A stretch of 64,000 nucleotides of DNA from the NCBI RefSeq assembly GCF_000346465.2, contig NC_034016.1, positions 7,843,001 to 7,907,000 on the forward strand, read 5' to 3'. Within the stretch, counting starts at the first letter, position 1. The number at the start of each line of letters is the position of its first letter. This document shows positions 25,250 to 38,400 of the stretch, in pieces. The notes under the pieces are model-generated. The model was not told the origin of the DNA, made no database searches, and was given only the letters and a program-made list of their open reading frames with translations. The position numbers and the translations under genes are program-made. This DNA is from Prunus persica (lineage: Eukaryota > Streptophyta > Magnoliopsida > Rosales > Rosaceae).

Positions 25250-26760
25250 ATTAGGTTAGTTCTGAGTGAAATCCAATTGTCAAAACTATGCAATACACCA
25301 GCCACTCCACTTCAGAATGAACCTCGTACGAACCTGAATTGTCCGATTTCATGGACCAATCGATGTTGGTTTGAGTCCAAAACATGGGGAACATCATAAT
25401 GTTGTGAGAGGAGTCATTAGGTGTATTTTGAGTGAAATCCAATTGTCAAAACTATGCAATGCACCAACCACTTCATTTCAGAACGAACTTCAGACGAACC
25501 TGAATTGTCCGATTTCATGAACCAATAGATATCGGATTGAGTCCACAACTTGGGGAACATCATAATATGGTGGAAGGAGTCGTATGGTGAGTTTTGAGCT
25601 AAATCCAATGTTTAAAACTATGCAATACACCAACCATTCCATTTCAGAACGAACTTCGTACGAACCTGAGTTGTCCGATTTCATGGACCAATCGATATCG
25701 GATTGAGTCCAAAACTTGGGGAACATCATAATGTTGTGGGAGGAGTCATTTGGTGCGCTTTGAGTGAAATCCAATTGCCGAAACTATGCAATACACCAAC
25801 CACTCCATTTCAGAACGAACCTCGTACGAACCTGAATTGTCCGATTTCATGGACCAATAGATATCGAATTATGTCCAAAACTTGGGGAACATCATAATGT
25901 TGTGGGAGGAGTCATTAGGTGAGTTTTGAGTGAAATCCAATTGCCAAAACTTTGCAATACACTTACCACTCCACTTCAGAACGAACCTCGTAAGAACCTG
26001 AATTGTCCGATTTCATGGACGAATAGATATCGGATTGAGCCCAAAACTTGGAGAAAATCATAATGTTGTGGAGGAGTCATTTGGTGTGTTTTGAGTGAAA
26101 TCTAATTGCCAAAACTCTGCAATACACCAACCACTCCATTTCAGAACGAACTTCGTACAAAACTGAATTGTCCGATTTCATGGACCAATCGATATCGGAC
26201 TGAGTCCAAAACGTGGGGAACATCATAATATTGTGGGAGGAGCTATTTGGTGGGTTATGAGTGAAATCCAATCCCCATAACTATACAATACACCAACTAC
26301 TCCATTTCCAAACGAACTTCGTACGAACCTGAATTGTCCGATATCATTAACCAATTGATATCAGATTGAATCTAAAACTCGGGGAACATTATAATATTGC
26401 GGGAGGAGTGATTTGGTGCGTTTTGAGTGAAATCCAATTGCAAAAACTATGCAATACACCAACCACACCATTTCAGAACGAACCTCATACGAACTTGAAT
26501 TGTCCAATTTAATGGACCAATCGATGTTGGTTTGAGTCCAAAACATGGGGAACTTCGTAATGTTGTGAGAGGAGTCATTTGGTGTATTTTGAGTGAAATC
26601 CAATTTCCAAAACTATGCAATGCACCAACCACTTCATTTCAGAACGAACTTCATACGAACCTAAATTGTCCGATTTCATGGACCAATAGATATCGGATTG
26701 AGTCCACAACTTGGGGAACATCATAATGTTGTGGGAGGAGTCGAGTTTTGAGTGAAATCC
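25250..26760 (+). repeat. Heptameric duplication, ~1161 bp
   Basis: CGATGTTGGTTTGAG followed by CCAAAACATGGGGAAC, GTTGTGAGAGGAGTC, GGTGTATTTTGAG, GCAATGCACCAACCACTTC and GAGTCCACAACTTGG occurs in this order starting at 25361 and again at 26522. The offset is 1161 (seven monomers minus one base). Six matching private variants in a row make chance recurrence unlikely. Confidence 0.75.
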
Positions 26761-26814
26761 AATTGCCAAAACTATGCAATACACCAACCTCTCCATTTCA
26801 GAACGAACCTAGTA

Positions 26815-27800
26815 CGAACCTGAATTGTTCGATTTCATGGACCAATAGATATCGGATTGTGTCCAAAACTTGGGGAACATCATAATGTTGTGGGAGGAGT
26901 AATTAGGTGAGTTTTGAGTGAAATCCAATCCCTAGAACAATGCAATACACCAACCATTCCATTTCAGAACGAACTTCGTACGAACTTGAATTGTCCGATT
27001 TTATGGACCAATCGAGAACGGATTGAGTCCAAAACTTGGGGAACATCATAAAATTGTGGGAGGAGTCATTTGGCGGGTTTCGAGTGAAATCTAATCCCTA
27101 GAACTGTACAATACACCAGCCACTCCATTTCAGAACGAACTTCGTACGAACCTGAATTGTCCGATTTTGTGGACCAATCGGGATCGGATTGAGTCCAAAA
27201 CTGGGGGAACATCATAAAATTGTGGGAGGAGTCATTTGGCGGGTTTTGAGTGAAATCCAATCCCTAGAACTATACAATACACCAACCACTCCATTTCAGA
27301 ACGAACTTCGTACGAACCTGAATTGTTCGATTTCATGGACCAATAGATATCGGATTGTGTCCAAAACTTGGGGAACATCATAATGTTGTGGGAGGAGTAA
27401 TTAGGTGAGTTTTGAGTGAAATCCAATCTCTAGAACAATGCAATACACCAACCACTCCATTTTAGAACGAACTTCGTACGAACTTGAATGGTCCGATTTT
27501 ATGGACCAATCGAGAACGGATCGAGTCCAAAACTTGGGGAACATCATAAAATTGTGGAAGGAGTCATTTGGCGGGTTTTGAGTGAAATCCAATCCCTAGA
27601 ATTGTACAATACACCAACCACTCCATTTCAGAACGAACTTCGTACGAACCTGAATTGTCCGATTTTGTGTACCAATCGAAATAGGATTGAGTCCAAAACT
27701 TGGGGAACATCATAAAATTGTGGGAGGAGTCATTTCGCGGGTTTTGAGTGAAATCCAATCCCTAGAACTATACAATACACCAACCACTCCATTCAGAACG
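26815..27800 (+). repeat. Trimeric higher-order repeat, 498 bp, two copies
   Basis: Three monomers marked by ATCGAGAACGGAT, by CCGATTTTGTG with CATCATAAAATTG, and by CCAATAGATATCGGATTGTG with GAGTAATTAGGTGAG recur with an exact 498-base (3 x 166) spacing. The shared CATAAAATTG and GGCGGGTTT readings are rare elsewhere in the window. The unit's third monomer is also seen just upstream of the first copy, so about two and a third copies are present. Confidence 0.85.
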
Positions 27801-28865
27801 AACTTCGTACGAACCTGAATTGTCCAATTTCATGGACCAATTGATATCGGATTGCGTCCAAAACTTGGGGAACACCATAATATTGTGGGAGGAGTCATTC
27901 GGTGAGTTTTAAGTGAAATGCAATTGCAAAAACTACACAATACACCAACCATTAAATTTCAGAACGAACTTCGTACGAACCTGAATTGTCCGATTTAATG
28001 GACCAATCGATATCGGATTAAGTCCAAAACTAGGGGAACATCATAATAATGGGGGAGGAGTCATTTGATGGGTTTTGAGTGAAATCTAATCGCTAAATTA
28101 GGGAACGAACTTCGTACAAACATGAATTGTCCAATTTCTTGGACCAATCGATATCGAACTGAGTCCAAAACTTGGGGAACATCATAATATGGTGGGAGGA
28201 GTCATTTGGTGAGTTTTGAATTAAATCCAATGGCTACAACTAAGCAATACACCAACCACTCCATTTCAGAACGAACTTCATACGAACATGAATAATCCAA
28301 TTTCATGGACCAATCGATATCAGATTGAGCCCAAAACATGGGGAACATCATAATATGGTGGGAGAAGTCATATGGTGAGTATTCAGCGAAATCCAATCGC
28401 TAAAACTATGCAATACACCAACCACTCCATTTCAGAATGAACTTCATACGAACATGAATAGTCCAATTTCTTGGACCAATCGATATCGGATTGAGCCCAA
28501 AACATGGAAAACATCATAATGTTGGGGGAGGAGTCATTTGGTGAGTTTTGAGTGAAATCCAATTGCAAAAACTATGAAATACACCAACCACTCCATTAGA
28601 GAATGAACTTGGTACGAACATGAATAGTCCAATTTCTTGGACCAATCGATATCGGATTGAGTCCAAAACTGGGGGAACATCATAATATTCTGGGAGGAGT
28701 CATTTGGTGAGTATTGAGTGAAATCCAATACCCAAAACCATACAATACACCAACCACTCTATTTCATAACGAACTTCGTATGAACTTGAATTGTCCAATT
28801 TCATGGACCAATCGATATTGGATTAAGTCCAAAACTTGGGGTACATCATAATATGGTGGGAGGAG

Positions 28866-29191
28866 TCATATGGGGAGTATTCAGCGAAATCCTATCGCTA
28901 AAATTATGCAATACACCAACCACTCCAGTTCAAAATGAACTTCGTACGAACCTGAATTGTCCAATTTCATGGACCAATCGATATCAGATTGAGTCCAAAA
29001 CTTGGGAAACATCATAATATGGTGGGAGGAGTCATATGGGGAGTATTCAGCGAAATCCTATCGCTAAAATTATGCAATACACCAACCACTCCAGTTCAAA
29101 ACGAACTTCGTACGAACCTGAATTGTCCAATTTCATGGACCAATCGATATCAGATTGAGTCCAAAACTTGGGAAACATCATAATATTGTGG
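28866..29191 (+). repeat. Near-identical adjacent monomer pair
   Basis: TGGGGAGTATTCAGCGAAAT starts at 28871 and at 29037, 166 bases apart. Over about 150 aligned bases I see a single difference (AAAATGAAC against AAAACGAAC), far fewer than between ordinary neighbours. Shared private variants include CCTATCGCTAAAATTATG and CACTCCAGTTCAAAA. This is the youngest duplication I can recognise in the array. Confidence 0.85.
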
Positions 29192-30049
29192 GAGCAGTCA
29201 TTTGGGGGTTTTGATGGAAATTCAATCTCTAGAACTATAAAATGCACCAACCACTCCATTTCGGAATGAACCTCGTACGAAACTGAATTGTCCAATTTCA
29301 TGGACCAATTGATGGGAGGAGTCATTTGGTGAGTTTTGAGTGAAATCCAATGGTTAAAAGTATGCCATACACCAACCACTCCATTTCATAACGAACTTCG
29401 TACGAACTTGAATTGTCTAATTTCATGGACCAATCGATATCGTTTGGAGTCCAAAACTTGGGGAATACCATAATACGGTGGGAGGAGTCATTTGGAGAGT
29501 TTTGAGTGAAATCCAATGTCTAAAACTGTGAAACGCACAAGCCACTCCATTTCATAATGAACTTCGTACGAACCTGAATTGTCCAATTTCATGGACCAAT
29601 CGATATCGGATTGAGTCCAAAACTTGGGGAACATCAAAATATAGTGGGAGGAGTCATTTGGAGAATTTTGAGTGAAATCCAATGGCTAAAACTATGCAAT
29701 ACACCAACCACTCAACTTCATAACGGACTTCGTACGAACATGAAATATGTAATTTCATGGACCAATCGATATTGGATTGAGTCCAAACCTGGAGAACATC
29801 TAAATGTTATGGGAGGAGTCATTTTCTTAGTTTTGAGTGAAATCCAATGGCTAAAACAATGCAACACACTAACCACTCCATTTCATAACGAACTTCGTAC
29901 GAACTTGAAATGTCCAATTTCATCTACCAATCGACATCGGATTGAGTTCAAAACTTGGGGAACATCATAATCTGGTGGGAGGAGTCATTTCGTGAGTTTT
30001 AAGCAAAATCCAACAGCTAAAACTATGTCATACACCAACCACTCCATTC

Positions 30050-31560
30050 ATAACTAACTTCGTACGAACCTGAATTGTCCGATTTCATGGACCAGTCGAT
30101 ATCGGACTGAGTCCAAAACTTGGTGAACATCACAATATAGTGGGAATACGCATTTGGTGGGTTTTGAGTGAAATCCAAACTCCACAACTATGCAATACAC
30201 CAACCGCTCCAATTCATAACGAACTTCGTACGGACATGAATTTTCCAATTTCATGGACCAATCGAAATCAAATTGAGTCCAAAACTTGGGGAACATCGTA
30301 ATGTAGTGGGAGGAGTCATTTGGTGAGTCTTGAGTGAAATTCATTTCCCAAAACTACACAATACACCAGCCACTCTGTTAGAGAACGAACTTCGTACGAA
30401 CATGAATAGTCCAATTTCTTAGACCAATAGATATCGGATCGAGCCCAAAACTTGGGGAACATCATAACATGATGGGAGGAGTCATATGGTGAGTTTTGAG
30501 CAATATCCAACTCTAGAAATATACAATACACCAACCATTCCATTTCATAATGAACTTTGAACGAACCTGAATTGTCCAATTTCATGGACAATCAATATCA
30601 GATTGAGCCCAAAACTTGGGGAGCATCAAAATGTTGTGGGAGAAGTCATTTTGTGAGATTTGAGTGAAATCTAATGGCTAAAACAATGCAATATACCAAC
30701 CAATCCATTTCAGGACGAACTTAGTACGAACCTAAATTGTCCGATTTCTTGGAACAATCGATATCGGATTGAGTCCAAAACTTGGGGAACGTCATAATAT
30801 GTTGTGGCAGGAGTCATTTTGTGAGTTTTGAGTGAAATCAAATGACTGAAACTATTCAATACACCAACCACTCCATTTCAGAACGAACTTCATAGGAACT
30901 GAATTGTCCGATTTCATGGACCAATCGCTAGCGGACTGAGTCCAAAACTTGGTGAACATCATAATATAGTGGGAATAGACATTTGGTGGGTTTTGAGTGA
31001 AATCCAATCTCTACAACTATTCAATACACCAACCACTCCATTTCATAACGAACTTCGTACGGACATGAATTGTCCAATTTCATAGACCAATCGATATCGA
31101 GTTCAGTCCAAAACTTCGGGAATATCGTAATGTTGTGGGAGGAGTCATTTGGTGAGTTTTTAGTGAAATCCATTTGCCAAAACTTCCCAATACACAAACC
31201 ATTCCATTTCAGAACGAACTTCGCACGAACCTGAATTGTCCAATTTCTTAGACCAATAGATATCGGATCGAGCCCAAAACTTGGGGAACATCATAACATG
31301 GTGGGAAGAGTCATATGGTGAGTTTTGAGCAATATCCAATCTTTAGAACTATACAATACACCAACCATTCCATTTCATAATGAACTTTGAACGAACCGGA
31401 ATTGTCCAATTTAATGGACCAATCGATATGAGATTCAGTCCGAAACTTGGGGAACATCAAAATGTTGTGGGAGGAGTCATTTTGTGAGATTTTAGTGAAA
31501 TCTAATGGCTAAAACAATGCAATACACCAACCACACCATTTCAGAACAAACTTCGTACGA
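30050..31560 (+). repeat. Pentameric higher-order repeat, 829 bp, two copies
   Basis: A run of variants repeats once at an offset of 829 (five monomers minus one base). ACTGAGTCCAAAACTTGGTG is at 30106 and 30935. AGACCAATAGATATCGG is at 30421 and 31250. Between and after these lie GTGGGAATA, GTACGGACATGAATT, GAGCAATATCCAA, GAACTTTGAACGAACC and GTGAAATCTAATGGC. The set spans nearly all five monomers. Confidence 0.85.
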
Positions 31561-32104
31561 ACCTGAATTGTCTGATTTCGTGGAACAATCGACATCATAT
31601 TGAGTCCAAAACTTGGGGAACATCATAATATGATGGGAGGAGTCATTTGGTGGGTTTTGAGGGAAATCCAATCTCTAGAACTATACAATACACCACCCAC
31701 ACCATTTCAGAACGAACTTCGTACAAACCTGAATTGTCCAAGTTCATGGACCAATCGATATCGGATTGAGACCAAAACTTGGGAAACATCATAATATTGT
31801 GGGAGGAGTCGTTTGGTGGGTTTCGAGTGAAATCCAATCTCCAGAACTATGCAATACACCGACCACTGCATTTTATAACGAACTTCGTACGAACCTGAAT
31901 TGTCCAATTTCATGGACCGATCGATATCGGATTGGGTCCAAAACTTAGGGAACATCATAATGTGGTGGAGTCTTCATTTGGTGAGTTTTGAGAGAAATCG
32001 AATGGCTAAAACAATGCAATACACCAACCATTCCCTTTCAGAACGAACTTCGTACGAACCTGAATTGTCCGATTTCCTCGACCAATCGATATTGGATTGA
32101 GACC

Positions 32105-32410
32105 CATTGGAACAACTTCTATCAAGGATGTCTCCTCATCCGACCTGTGTAAGTTGCTGAAATGAGGCCTGCAAGATGACTAACGAAACTGGACTGACAA
32201 GGAGTGTGGCCGAAATTGGGTTCGTCTGTAAACTCATATTGCTCTTATCCCAATCAGCCCCTATCAAGCATGGATTGCATCAAATGTGATCTCTTGCGGT
32301 CTTCACCTACAAAACACACAAAAAGAGGTAAGTGACTCAAAATAAAGAGAAACTAAGCAAAGTCACTAAGTAAAGAGGGCATGCGAATGTATGAAATTAT
32401 GAACTTATCA
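32105..32410 (-). mobile_element. Truncated second copy of the LTR A family
   Basis: GGATGTCTCCTCATCCGACC onward matches the right end of LTR A (about 11,786-12,070) with scattered substitutions and ends in the same GAACTTATCA terminus. In element orientation (minus strand) this is only the 5' ~290 bases of the LTR. The first ~20 bases (CATTGGAACAACTTCTATCA) match poorly. The satellite stops after GGATTGAGACC at the left and resumes at ACTTCGTACAAACC at the right, which do not abut in the monomer. No target duplication can be identified. The truncated side was therefore lost by deletion or recombination. Confidence 0.85.
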
Positions 32411-35400
32411 ACTTCGTACAAACCTGAATTGTCCGATTTCATGGTACAATCGATATCAGATTGAGTCCAAAACTTGGGGAACATCATAATGTTGTGGGAG
32501 GATTAAATTTGTGAGTTTTGAATGAATTCAAAAGGCTAAAACACTGCAATACACCAACCACTCCATTTCAGAACGAACTTCGTACGAACATAAATTGCAC
32601 CCATTAAATGCACCAATCGATATCGGATTGAGCCCAAAACTTGGGGAACATCATAATACGGTGGGAGGATCATTTGGTGAGTTTTCAGCGAAATTCAGTG
32701 ACTAAAACTATGCAATACACCACCCACTCCGTTTTAGAATGAACTTCGTACGAACCAGAATTACCCGATTTCATGGACCAATCGATATCGGATTGAGTCC
32801 AAAACTTGAGAAACATCATAATATTGTGGGAGGAGTCATTTGGTGGGTTTTGAGTGAAATCCAATGGCTAAAACAGTGCAATACACCAACCACTCCATTT
32901 CAGAACGAACGTCGTACGAACCTGATATGTCCGATTTCATGGACCAATCGATATCGGATTAAGTCCAAAACTTGGGGAACATCATAATATGGTGGGAGGA
33001 GTTATTTGGTTAGTTCTGAGTAAAATCCAATCTCTAGAACTATGCAATACACCAACCACTCCATTACAGAATGAACTTCGTACAAACCTGAATTGTCAAA
33101 TGTCATGGACCAACCGATATCCGGATGAGTCCAAAACTTGGGGAACATCATAATGTTGAATGGGGAGTCATTTGGTAGGTTTTAAGTGAAATCCAATCTC
33201 TAGAACTTTGCAATACACCAACCACTCCATTTCATAATGAACTTCTTACGAACATGAATTGTCCAATTTCATGTCGATATCAGATTGAGTGCAAAGTTGC
33301 GGAACATCATAATGTTGAATGAGGAGTCATTTGGCAGGTTTTAAGTGAAATCCAATCTCTAGAACTATGCAATACATCAACCACTCCATTTCAGAACGAA
33401 CTTCGTACGAACCTGATTTGTCTGATTTCATTGACCAATCGATATCGGATTGAGACCAAAACTTGGGGAACATCATAATATTTTGAGAGGAGTCATTTGG
33501 TGGATTTTTAGGGAAATCCAATGGCTAAAACAATGCAATACACCAACCACTCCATTTTATAACGAACTTAGTACGAACCTGAAGTGTTCGATTTCATGGA
33601 CCAATCGATATCAGATTGAGTCCAAACTTGGGGAACATCATAATATTGTGGGAGGAGTCATTTAGTTGGTTTTGAGTGAAATCCAATGGCTAAAACAATG
33701 CAATACACGAACCACTCCATTTCAGAACGAACTTCGTACGGACCTGAATTGTCCGATTTCATTGACCAATCGATATCTGATTGAGTCCAAAACTTGGGGA
33801 ACAACAGAATATAGTTGGAGGATTCATTTGGTGAGTTTTGAGAGAAATGCAATGGCTAAAACTATGGAATACATCAACCACTCCATTTCAGAATGAACTT
33901 CGTACGAAGGTGAATTGTCCGATTTCACGGACCAATTGATATCGGATTGAGTCCAAAACTTGGGGAACAACATAATATTGTGGGAGGAGTCATTTTGTGA
34001 GTTTTGAGGGAAATCCAATAACCATAACTATGCAATACACCAACCACTCCATTAAAGAACGAACTTCGTACGAGCCTGAATTGTCTAATTTTATGGACCA
34101 ATCGATGTCGGATTGAATCCCAAACTTGGGGACCATCATAATATGGTAGGAGATGTCATACGGTGAGTTTTGAGTGAAATCCAATGGCTAACACTATGCA
34201 ATACACCAACCACTCCATTTCAGAACGAACTTTGTACGAACCTGAATTGTCCAATTTCGTGGACCAATCGATATCGGATTGAGTCCAAAACTTGGGAAAC
34301 ACCATAATATGCTGGGAGGAGTCATTTGGCTGGTTTTGAGTGAAATCCAATCTCTAGAACTCTGCAATAAGCCAACCACTCCATTTTAGAAGGAACTTTG
34401 TATGAACCTTAATTGTCCAATTTCTTGGAACAATCGATATCGGATTGAGCCCACAACTTGGAGAAAATCATAATATGGTGGGAGGAGTCATACGGTGTGT
34501 TTTGAGTGAAGTCCAAAGGCTAAAACTATGCAATACACCAACTGCCCAATTTCAGAACAAACTTCGTACGAACATGAATTATCCAATTTCATGGACCAAT
34601 CGATATCGGATTAAGTCCAAAACTTGGGGAACATCATAATATAGTGGGAGTCATTTAGTGGGTTTTTAGTGAAATCCAATTCCCCAAATTATGCAATAAA
34701 CCAACCAATCCATTAGAGAACGAACTTCACACGAACATGAATAGTCCAATTTCTTGAACCAATCGATATCAAATTGAGTCCAAAACTTGGGTAACATCAT
34801 AATGTTGTGGGAGGAGTCATTTTGTGAGTTTTGAGTGAAATCTAATGGCTAAAACAATACAATACAGCAACCACTCCATTTAAGAAAAAACTTCGTACGA
34901 ACACGAATTGTCTGATTTCGTGGACCAACCGATATCGAATCGAGTCCAAAACTTCGGGAACATCATAATGTTGTGGGACGAGTCATTTGGTGAGTTTGTA
35001 GTGGAATCCATTTGCCCAAACTATGCAATACACCAACCACTCCATTTTAGAACGAACTTCATACGAACCTAAATTGTCCGATTTCCGGGAACAGTCGATA
35101 CTGGATTGAGTCCAAAGCTTGAGGAACATCATAATGTTATGGGAGGAGTTATTTGGTGGGTATTGAGTGAAATCAAACTGTAGAACTATACAATACACCT
35201 ACCACTCCATTTCAGAATGAACTTCGTACGAACCAGAATTGTCCAATTTCATGGGCAAATCGATATCGGATTAAGTCCAAAACTTGGGGAACATCATAAT
35301 ATTGTGGTATGAGTCATTTGGTGGGTTTTGAGTGATATCCAATCTCTAGAACTATACAATACAACAACCACTCCATTCGCACGAACCTGAATTGTCCAAT

Positions 35401-38400
35401 TTCATGGACCAATCGATATCGGACTGAGTCCAAAACTTGGGGAACATCAAAATGTTGAGGGTGGAGTCATTTTGTGACTTTTGAGTGAAATCCAATGGCT
35501 AAAACTATGCAATACACCAACCACTCCATTTCATAACGAACTTCATACGAACCTGAATTGTCCAATTTCATGGACAAATCGATCTCCGATTGCGTCCAAA
35601 ATTTGGGGAACACCATAATATTGTAGGAGTAGTCATTTAGTGAATTTTGAGTGATATCCAATGTCTAGAACTATACAATACACCAACCACTACATTTCAG
35701 AACGAACTTCGTACGAACCTGAATTGTCCAAGTTTGTGGACAAGTCGATATCGTATTGTGTCCAAAACTTGGGGAACATCATAATGTTGTGGGAGGAGTC
35801 ATTTTGTGAGTTTTGAGTGAAATCCAGTGGCTAAAACAAGACAATACACCAACCACTCCATTTAAGAAAAAACTTCGTACGAACCTGAATTATCTGATTT
35901 CATAGACCAATCGATATCAGATTGAGTCCAAATGTTGGGGAACATCACAATATTGTGGGAGGAGTCATTTGGTGGGTTTTGACGGAAATCCAATCTCTAA
36001 AACTATACAATACACCAACGATTCCATTTCAAAACGAACTTCGAACGAACCAGAATTGTCCGATTTCATGGACCAATCGATATCAGATTGAGTCCAAAAC
36101 TTGGGGAACATCATAATATGGTGGGAGGAGTGATATGGTGAGTTTTGAGCTAAATCTAATGGCTAAAACTATGCAATACACCAACCACCCCATTTCAGAA
36201 CACACTTCGTACGAACCTGAATTGTCCGATGCCATGGACGAATCGATATCGGATTGAGTCCAAAACTTGGGTAACATCATAATATTGTGGGAGGAGTCAT
36301 TTGGTGGGATTTGAGAGAAACCCAATCTCTAGAACTATGCAATACGCCAACCACTCCATTAGAGAACGAACTTCGTACGAACATGAATAGTTCAATTTGT
36401 TGGACCAATCGATCTCGGATTGCGCCCAAAACTTGGGAAACATCATAATATGGTGGAAGGAGTCATATGACGAGTTTTGAGGGAAATCCAATTGCTAAAA
36501 CTATGCAATACACCAACCACTCCATTTCAAAACGAACTTCGTACGACCCTGAATGGTCCGATTTCATGGACCAATCGATATCAGATTGAGCCCAAACCTT
36601 GGGGTAGATCATCATATTGTGGGAGGAGTCATATGGCGAGTTTTTAGCGAACCATTCCATTTCAGAACGCACTTCGTACGAACCTGAATTGTTCGATTTC
36701 ATGGAACAATCGATATCGGACTGAGTCCAAAACTTGGGAACATCATAATATTGTGGGAGGAGTCATTGTTGGGTTTTGAGTGAAATCCAAACTCTAGAAC
36801 TATGCAATACACCACCCGCTCCATTTCATAACGAACTTCGTACAAACCTGAATTGTCCAATTTCGTGCATCAATCGATATCGGATTGAGTCCAAAACTTG
36901 GGGAATACCTTAAGATTGTGGGAGGACCCATTCGGTGGGTTTTGAGTGAAATCCAATCTCTAGAACTATATAATACACTAATCACTCCATTAGAGAACGA
37001 AGTTCGTTCGAACATGAATAGTCTAATTTCTTGAACCAATCGATATCGGATTGAGTCCAAAACTTGGGGAACAACATAATACGGTGGGAGGAGTCATATG
37101 GTGCGTTTTGAGCTAAATCCAATAGCTAAAACTATGCAATACACCTACCACTCCATTTCAGAACACACTTCGTACGAACTTGAATTGTTTGATTTCATGG
37201 TTCAATTGATATCGGAATGAGTCCACAACTTGGGGAACATCATAATATTGTGGGAAGGGTCATTTGGTGAGTTTTGAGTGAAATCCAATCTCTAGAACTA
37301 TACAATACACCAACCACTGCATTTCATAACGAACTTCGTACGAACCTGAATTGTCCGATTTCGTGGACCAATCGATATCGGATTGAGTCCAAACCTTGGG
37401 GAATATCATAATATTGTGGGAGGAGTCATTTGGTGTGTTTTGAGTGAAATCCAATCTCTAGAACTATATAAAACACCATCCACTCCATTTCAGAACGAAC
37501 TTCGTACGAACCTGAATTGTCCAATTTCATGGACCAACCGATATCGGATTGATTCCAAAACTTGGGGACCATCATAATATGGTGGTAGGAGTCATTTGGT
37601 GGGATTTGAGTGAAATCCAATCTCTAGGACAATGCAAAATGCCAACCACTCCATTTCAGAATGAAGTTCGTACAAACTTGAATTGTTCGATTTCATGGAC
37701 CAATCGAGATTGGACTGAGTCCAAAACTTGGGGAACATCATAATATTGTTGGAGGAGTAATTTGGTGGGTTTTGAGTGAAATTCAATCTCTAGAACTATA
37801 CAATACGCCAACCACTCTATTTCAGAACTAACTTTGCACGAACCTGAATTATCAAATTTCATGGACCGATCGATATTTGATTGAGTCCAAAACTTGGTGA
37901 ACATCATAATATATGGTGGGAGGAGTCATATGGTGGGTTTTGAGAGAAATCCAATCTCTAGAACTATACAATTTACCAACCACTCCATTTCAGAACGAAC
38001 TTCATACAAACATGAATTATCCAATTTCATGGACCAATCGATATCGGATTGATTCCGAAACTTGGGGAACATCATAATATAGTGGGAGGAGTCAGTTGGT
38101 GGGTTTTGAGTGAAATCCAATATATAGAACTATGCAATACACCAACCACTGCATTTCATAATGAACTTCGTACGAAAATGAATTGTCCAATTTCATGGAC
38201 CAATCGATATCTGATTGGGTCCAAAACTTGGGGAACATCATAATATGGTGGTAGGAGTCGTTTGGTGGGTTTTGAGTGAAATCCAATCTCTAGAACTATG
38301 CAATACACCAACCACTCCATTTCAAAACGAACTTCATACGAACCTGAATTTTCCAGTTTGAAGGACCAATTGATGTCTAATTGAGTCCCAAACTTGGGGA

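Larger units (their letters stand above)
22635..32104 (+). repeat. 166-bp satellite array, block 3
   Basis: About 57 monomers in the same orientation as elsewhere. The first 1 kb continues the variant set found left of LTR B (ACAATAAACCAACAACTCC, GGAGGTGTTATTTGGTGGG). Further right come several local higher-order repeats and, from about 27.9 kb, a return to TCCAATTTC and TGCAATACACC monomers like those in block 1. Shortened monomers occur at about 26,735, 28,095 and 29,310. No gene is visible. Confidence 0.95.

Noticed and set aside
32105..32410. Truncated LTR copy as the other LTR of element A (making 10.3-32.4 kb one giant element)
   Set aside because: The ~20 kb between holds only satellite and another solo LTR, with no internal retroelement sequence. 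The terminal CA sits at a different satellite phase, and the target duplication of A is already accounted for by its own two ends.
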